From positions 43,035,224 to 43,099,223 of the forward strand of contig CP136065.1 in assembly GCA_032622095.1 (NCBI GenBank): a DNA stretch of 64,000 nucleotides. Direction: 5' to 3'. A program made the translations under genes and the position numbers. The notes under the pieces are model-generated. The model saw nothing but the letters and a program-made list of their open reading frames with translations, searched no databases and had not been told where the DNA came from. The DNA is from Siphonodentalium dalli. Lineage: Eukaryota; Mollusca; Scaphopoda; Gadilida; Siphonodentaliidae. Numbering within the stretch: the first letter of the stretch is position 1; every line of letters starts with the position of its first letter. Below, piece by piece: positions 54,401 through 63,400 of the stretch.

Positions 54401-57400
54401 GTTACAGGTTGTTGAAATTGTTAAGTTCTAAATAAATTTATTTGGTTGATCATTTAATTAAATTTTGAAACCCTTCTTGGCTTCCAACAATATTTATCCA
54501 TGGTTTTATTTTAATCTTGGGGATTAAAATAGAAAGAATAATAGGATAGGATAGTTTATTTACAATACACACGAATGATACAGTGGCAGTAATACATAAT
54601 AAAGTAAAGCAGTGTATTGTCGGGGGTAGCCTAGCCCTATCGGGCTGTCTTCCTGCTACCCCCTAAAACAAGTATAACTATAAGTAATATCATTGATGAT
54701 TGTATTTCAGATCCACGCACATGTACAGACTATAGTCATATATAAAACTTTCTAGAATCTAGTACTTAGGGCATATCACAAACAAGTATTGTGTGGTTGT
54801 GAGCCAATCCAGACGATTTATCATATCGAAAATGTATTATCTCTCCATATATAGGAACTGTTCAAATTATCTAAAACATATGAACAGTTTCAGTTCCAGT
54901 TCCAGTTCCATGGGTATATTAGGAACAAAATATTTTGTTTTCTGTTGCTACAACAGTTTCAGGTGAGGGATACCGCCATCTTTATTTAAGTAAACAAAAT
55001 GAGAATCTATATTGATCGTCGGAAAGTCTCTTTGTTGAGTGAGGTTTTGGGATAATTCAAATTAATAATATTATACGTATATATAACGTTTATATGTATA
55101 TCTGGCGGTATATGGTCATAGTCTTGTTAGATAAATCATAATAATATACATATGTATGTTACCTGCCATAAGCAGAGTTCCACTGGCTCACAGAGTCTTT
55201 GATCTACAGTAATGCTCTAAGTAATTGACTTCTTAACCACAGAAGAATTGTGGGTAACTTTTCAGGATTTAGTCGGAAATATGGCTTGTTGCCATTCATC
55301 GGAAAGCTCTCCCCGAGAGCTTTCCGATGAATGGCAACAAGCCATATTACCGACTAAATCCTGAAAGTTACCCATAATTCTGCTGTGGATAAGAAGTCGA
55401 TTACTTAGAGCATTACTGTATGTGGTAGAAATTTATCACCTTAATCCTTCAATGAATGGAGCTTCCTTGCATATATTTGAGAATACATTGAGAATACATT
55501 GAGAATACATTGAGAATACATTAAGAATACATTGAGAATACATTGAGAATACATTGAGAATACATTGGCCTAACAATATTTACCTTGACATTGTAAGCCA
55601 TGCATGGGAGACTCGCATATATCAGAGGATGCACTGGCACAGGCACATGACCTTTAATGCTGCACCAGCGCAGCTCCCGTCATAAAAGAGTTAATAATTT
55701 ACAGAGATACTGTCCAAGTACGAATATATTATACAAATGTGTAAACAAGCATGTCTGTTTAAATTTCAGGTGTTCTATCCAACAGACGAACCCAACACAT
55801 GGTTGCTGGTCAAAATGTGGTTTAATCTCGCTGATGCTCATTACCATCAATCGCTGACTCATCTCGGTGAGAAACTTGTTTTTTTTAAAAGATGTATTCT
55901 CTCTTTCCTGCACTTTTTTAAAGGGACATAAGCAAGGCTTGAAATAGTGTGTCTGACAGTTGCAGAATGAGGTCCACAGAGGGTGAATTTAGTGAAGCTA
56001 TCCAGTACAGTGGACTTATATATACATGTAAAGATATTTGAAGGATAATCACAAGTACATGATTGTCTGCCAGCTATTTATCCCTTTATACATGCAATGA
56101 ATTCTCCCACTCAGTTAAAAAGTATAGATTGGAATGGTCTATTATTCAACTGGAGGGGTTTTCAGGAAAAATAATCAGACATCAGATAAATATGCGAGTA
56201 CAATGGGAGTCATATTTATTGGAAGGAAATGTTAAAGTGATGTGAAACACTCCAGCAGGGTGATCGAAACGAAATAGATAATAATCTTGTTCAAAGTAGT
56301 AATTTTTACAAATTTATATCCAAATTGACAACACACACCGTCATTCTTATATATTAATTAATTGCAGTGACTCTCGATGAGGAAATCATTTTCTTTAGTT
56401 TATCGCCGATAGATGCGTCCCGAATCGAGTAGTAAATATTTACAATTGAGCGTAGTTCAGACGATGTTTTCTATGGAGTGGTAGGGTCGTTTAGCTTCAG
56501 ATTTTCGGCGATGTTAGTAGAATGTTACATTCCTCCAGTTGGAATAGTACCTGAATACTAACTTATCAGTTTGACGCACCCGAACAAGTACATAACATGT
56601 CTTTAAGATAATAGATTCATCAAACAATCTTTGGTCCAAAGGGATCTACTCGTATTGTCAATGAGTATTTAGTACAGAAAGTGTTAATTTATGAATATAT
56701 TGTCTGACAGAACATAAAAATATTGGAGTTTGTTAAAAGACAACACAATTACAATAAAAAATCTAACATTTGTCTATGTGAATCTTTTCGTTAAATTCTA
56801 CATTTGCCATCTATTTGATTTTTCGTTAAAAATTCTACATTATTTAGCTGTTTAATAATTAAATAGAGAGTAAATAATTAAATAGAGAGTAATCGATTGG
56901 TTTCGAGGATGACATGAAATAATTCATGAGGGGAGCTGGGCCTGGTAAAATCCAAGTAAGCAGAGCAAATAAGGGTTTTAACAATATGACCGCCTTCCCG
57001 AGTGAATTATTTCACATATTCATCGAAACCAACTAATTACTCTATTTATTACACACTTCCCATCACTAAAAGGCGCTAATTCTAAAGATAATTTGTGACA
57101 AAAGAGTCCCCGGGGACATAATTCACAGACAAGCCTGCAAATAGTGTGTCTGTCATTTGCAGAATGAGGTCCCCAGAGGGTGAATTTAGTGACGCTATCC
57201 CGCATAGTGGGCTAGCATCACTAAATTCACCCTCTGGGGACCTCATTCTGCTTAGGCCTCATCTTCTGGGAAGTATCTATGGTATCAAATTAACATTGTT
57301 TTTAGTTATGTTTTCCCATCTGGGAAGTTTCTATATCCCCTAATTTGCAGAAGATAAAATCCATAATCGAGGCGCCCAATGGGTGAACATCACCAACTTC

Positions 57401-60400
57401 AACTCATGGGGAACTTCAATTTGATTCTAGGTCTGCATTTGAGGGCCTGAGCAGAATGAGATCCCCAGAGGGTGAATTTAGTGATGCTAGCCCACTATGT
57501 GGGGTAGCGTCACTAAATTCACCCTCAGGGGACCTCATTCTGCAAGTGACAGACACGTTATTTGCAGGCTTGTTCACAGATGTGACATTGTCACTTTTAG
57601 TTCTCCAAGAAATCCTTATTATTCATGGCTAAGTGTAATAATTTGTTTTACTTGGTATACGGTAATTGATTTCCTTGTTATTTCAGCATTCACCCATTTG
57701 CTCATGGAGGGAATTTGTGTGGCAACACATCGAAACCTCTCTCAATCACACCCAGTATTCAAACTTCTAGCTCCACACTTCCTGTATCTATTAGCGATCA
57801 ACTCGTAAGTATTATTCTCATCACTCTTATTGGCTCATTTGAACCTAATTTGGAATGAAGGAATCAAATAGATCAATAAACAAAAAAAATACATGAAATA
57901 TTGATCTATGCTCGGAAAAAACTTGACAATTTTTTTTGCAATTTTCCATCTGTTTTCAATTTTTCGCCGAAAAGGAGGAAAAACATTCTTTATTCTCTAT
58001 CATAAACTCGAAGAAAAATTGGAACCTGATTTTTGTAAATTCTCTGACTTGAATAATTAAGTATTTCTATGGCTAATACGGCCTTTATGATAGTATTTAG
58101 TGCATTTCTGAACCTATTTTGATCCCCAATGTTGATTAATGCATGTAATAATGTCAGGCTTCAAAAAGCCATGGAACCAAAACTCTTTCTATACCAAATA
58201 CTCATTGAGGAGTAGTTATCCCTTAGTAAATGTTCAGGTAATAAGTTCAATAACCAGCCTTCGGATGTTCGTTGAACATATTATCTAATCATTCCTAAAA
58301 CTGAATAAATGGGAATCCATATGGTATCATCTGCTTGCCGTCTTATTTTAAACAAAGTATCACAGCAATGAATAACAGACCACATCAATGTATATACCTG
58401 TGATATATACCCGTACCTGTCATCTTCGGTCTACATAAGCTGTGAGGCTTGTATTGACATCTTCGTTAGTGTCCATATTGTATATTATACCTTTAGAATT
58501 GAGTGGGAAAATCCATTTAGGAGTGAGTGGTTAAATTTACCAATCCCCATGTAAATCATGGGGGGAGAAAATCATATAGGGCATAAAGTCAGTCTGACAC
58601 ATAAGGCCATGATAAAATATATGGTTTGTTTTCAGTCCCCCGACCTCAAAATGTGCACCCGAATTATTTTTTGGGCCTTTCAAGGAATTATTTTGGATAC
58701 TCTGTCTGTGAGTGTCTGATTTAAACCTATGTTTTGCAATGCAGCAGGCATCCAAGTCTGAGTTTTAGTGTGTCTGTCATTTGCAGAATGAGGTCCCCAG
58801 AGGGTGAATGTAGTGACGCTATCCCGCATAGCGGGCTAGCATCACCAAATTCACCCTCTGGGGACCTTATTCTCATGGCCTCATATTCTATGGGAGACAT
58901 AGCCTCAGATTGAAGTTCCCAAATGGTGAATATTGTGATGTACACCCATTGGGAACCTCGATTATGCAATATGTCATCTGCCAATTAGGGGATATAGAGA
59001 AACTAAACTAAAAAATAAATAGAATACATGTGAAGAAGTTTCTACAGAAATTTGATAATAAAGAAACTTTCCAGAGAAGATGAGGCCTAAGCAGAATGAG
59101 GTTCCCAGGGGGTGAATTTAGTGATGCTATCCCGCAGAGTGGGCTAGCATCACTATATTCACCCTGGGGACCTCATGCTGCAAATGACAGCACACTAGGC
59201 TTGCAAGCATCGATACAAATCATACAATGGTGCTGGTATTAAAACTTCAAATCTATCGATCCTAAAGTATACCTTTAGCATTGTCTGGATCAGCACATAC
59301 AATCTTATAAAAATAGATTTTGTTCCTACCTACTTAATCATGTAGAAATATGGGTGGAATGACTGCACACACATATATTTTTTAATAGTGGACTTTGCAC
59401 TTTAATAGTGATATTTTTGCACACTTGAACGTGTCAATTTTTTGATAATTTTTTGTTTGTTCATAGATAACCTATCCTTCTTGTCAAAATCAATAACAAA
59501 GCATTCATGCAATAAGTATGTGTGAACGTAACAGACTAATAGCAATTGTTAATTGTCCCACTTTGACATTTTAAAAGTGATGTCTAATTGTTTATGAGTT
59601 CTCCCGGAGGTGCAACCTGGCAATCAAAATAATTATAAATTCAACATTTGACAGCAGATTCTGAGATTGGGGGACAGCTATATGCATTCCTCAGCAATTA
59701 TAAGCATGTTTTAAATGCATGCTTTGTATTAACATCCTTTGTATCCAGGATGAGCAGGGACATCATAAGGCGACACCAATTTTTAAGTCTGGTTTACGAA
59801 CATGTGGGGAGAAAAAAAGTAGATGCAGGAGGGAAAAAAATTAAAATAAAAAAAATTGTCCCCCCAATTTATATCAAGTGAATCGTGGAATTTTACATAA
59901 ATTTTACAAAAATTGTGAAAAAATGTTTTTGAATGAAATTCTGAACCAAACAAGACATTTCTTGTCATGAAATACATGAAAATATGGATCTGTAAATGAT
60001 CATAAGCAGAACTGGATGCGACAGTACATGAAAATCAGTACGCATGTAAAAAACTTTGGGAGAAAAAAGTTTTATTTTTTTTCATGAAATGGAAAAAAAG
60101 GTGTAGGAGGTGTTCGTAAACCAGACTTAAAAATTGGTGTCGCCTAAGCAAGATTTAGCAGGTGGGGCAGAACATTTGTGGATGCCACTGTATATAGAGG
60201 GGCTGTCATTATTAATGGTATAATCTACTAATAGTCCATTAGGCATGTAGTTGACCATAATCAATTAATCATGAACTAACTGATCCGCGATACTTTGGGT
60301 GTTCATTAATTCCACAATCGTTCTATTGATGTCCTTTGAATTCTGTATTATTTACAACTTTGATCAATTGTAATTGATCACTTTTGGAAAAATCCCATTT

Positions 60401-63400
60401 ATTATATCTGATAAATTTGACAACCATGATCATATACAATGCTTAATAAAGTGCTATCAATAAACCTAAACAATAGCACAGGACCCACAGATCGCTGTTA
60501 TGAGATAAACTCAAAATTTAGCCAAGAAAAACTTTTATCATTATAATCTTGATGTGAGTTGATATCATCACTGCATATTTTTTACCTGCAGACAGATTGG
60601 ACTATCATGATCACATCACACTAACTATAGCAATATATCTATTTACATGTAAAACCACGGTAGTGCACTTTGCACATACCTGTCCAGATATAAACATATA
60701 ATTAGTTAAGTACCCATAGATAAATAAAATGCTAATTAACTCATTCAGTGCCAGGTTTCCTGGTGATTTTCCGTACATTTGAAAGGGTTTGGTGTGATAC
60801 GCTTATTTATCATATGACTCAATCATTATTTACGTTGGAAAGTATGTCATAAATCAATTTCATACGAACTACTAGTTCATATCACCTTCCGATAATTTGA
60901 TTGGTTTGTTGACAAAAAGTGTGTTCTGATTGGCTGAATGGCAGCATGGCCCGAGCCGCATCTCTAACTAAATGCAGGTCAAATTCGTGCGCGTCAATCA
61001 ACACGATGCCGAAATTCTCGCAATTATAATCTTCAAATATATAGTTTTGGACATTGTTATACGATAAATAGAATATGTAATTCGTATTTATCTAATAAAC
61101 ATACGATATAATGTCACAAATTGAGAACAGAATAGCGCACTATATCTTCGCGTGCATATTATTTCTGCTAGTTCACCAGGTGTAATTGGGCTTCCGGTGC
61201 AATGAAGTGACGTCACATTAACCTTTTGCTGCCGATGTCATATAGCTATTTAGTGATTTGTGTGCGTTTTGGACATCATAATCAATTTATATGTGTCATA
61301 TGATAAATAGAATATGTAATTCGTGTTTCTCTCATATGATATTTATGAAACTCGTCACGAATTTTCAGTTTTCTCTCGCCGGAGGCTCGAGAAAACTGAA
61401 AATTCTTAGACTCGTTTCATAAATATCATATGAGAGAAACACTCATTTCATATCCTCTATATACTCCATGGACAAGGGTTACACATACAACTTACATACA
61501 CCAATCAATAGTAGATGATCTAAGGATGATCAAACACCAGCAGTAGGCTTTCAGGTCCATGTGATTTATGGTTGCCATGGTAAAGAACCTAAGTTTTAAT
61601 AGATTTCTTCTGGGTTTTCACTATACATGTATTCCAAACTTAACAGATGGCAATTCGTATTCACCCGTGTTTTGCAACTAAATATTGAATGTGTAAACTC
61701 ATTTATAATAAGGCAGGTGGATACTTGACCATCATGGGGGTATATGGTGTGTTGTTACTATGGAAAAAAGACAAGATGTTCATTAATTTGATATATTTTG
61801 TACTGAGTCTTTATGCAACGCTTAATTTACTGACAGGTAAAATGTGTTATTCTACATCCGTTATAAATATCTATAAAGGTATTAATATTAGATGAACGTG
61901 AATATAACTTTGATATCATACTCAATAGTGTGTGGCTTAAGGATAAGACGCCACCAGGAGGGTTTATGCAATGCTTAATTTACAGACGGGTAAATTGTAT
62001 TTTTAAATATTTGCTTGTATCTATCTATATATCGTTATATATTTATACCATTGGGCCGTCCTCTCAATCGCGGAAATATGTCGACGGATATATGCAATGA
62101 GTCGTTAAATACCTCTGATAGGTTGAATTCCAGTCAGTATCAAAGCATTACATGGAGGTCGGTGTTATGAGTTGACACGTAACATTATGTATCGATATCG
62201 CGGAAGTTGAGGTTTTAGTATAGTGACTAATTCAAATATTATATGATACATCGAAAAATTGTCTATAGCGCATGGACGAATATATAACCCCATCCTATAT
62301 ATTGGCCTGTGTAAGGTTTTAAATCAAGTATACATGGGTTGATCATAGATGTATGGTCAATATACACATGTAGCTAGAAAACATAGGACATAAAGGCATC
62401 AGTCGTCTGTAGATTTGCTACACCATGTAAATAATCTGTGCGAATGTGCCATCTGCGCATGCGCAGGTACACATACACTCGATTAAGTTTTGAGAGAAAA
62501 GTCACGAATATGGGAGGTAGGCTATATATGTACCAAATCATCAGACCACATTTGTGTTGTTATCAGTTCGAATATATGAACAGAAATTGGACCATCAGGG
62601 GCGCCGCCGGCACGTCGACCGCGACAGTCCGGCAACAGATATATCCGTTGCCGGCACTGAATGAGTTAAACTTTGTCTATTATGTGCGCTTTTTGGCATC
62701 ACATAGACTAAGTCAACCAGCCTATAATATGTAACACAATACGCTTGTTGCGACAGATACAGCATGTGCATCCTATTTCAACGCCACTCTGCCCAATATT
62801 CACAACAATTGGATATTCAAAAATATTCTAATCAGGGGTCCGATTTGATGTTGACACTGAATCGAATCGCCGATATCGACATCGAATCGAATCTCGAATA
62901 TTCGTAGGAGGCTACAACCACCCACCTTTTTTTTATTTATCCCCCCCCCCCCCATAATGAGATCTATTTTATTATTTCTAATATTTATCATGACCTAATT
63001 TGCAATTTTTGCTAAACACGTCATTGTGATATATACAGTAATGCCCTAAATAATCGACTTCTTAACCACAGCAGAATTATGGCATTTATGGGTAACTTTT
63101 CAGGATTTAGTCGGAAATATGGCTTGTTGCCATTCATCGGAAAGCTCTCACTGATGAATGGCAACAAAACCATATTTCCGGCTAAATCCTGAAAAGTTAC
63201 CCATAATTCTGCTGCGGTTAAGGAGTCGATTATTTAGGGCATTACATGTATTACTGTACTTTATAACATCAAGTTAGGGAGTTTTGGTATCAGTGTTAAA
63301 TTGTTTGTTTTTATATTTCAGGAGAGGGTTGGAAATTCTTGTCTCAAAGAATGGTTGGGTCGACAAAACAATGACATGTGCTCGTCCTGGGATGTTTGAG

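Noticed and set aside
61689-61895. Hydrophobic 68-codon ORF resembling a membrane segment
   Set aside because: AT-rich sequence readily yields such hydrophobic frames; no splice or homology support.
62438-62734. 98-codon ORF
   Set aside because: It crosses the right end of the putative TTAA element (62669) and resembles nothing I know.
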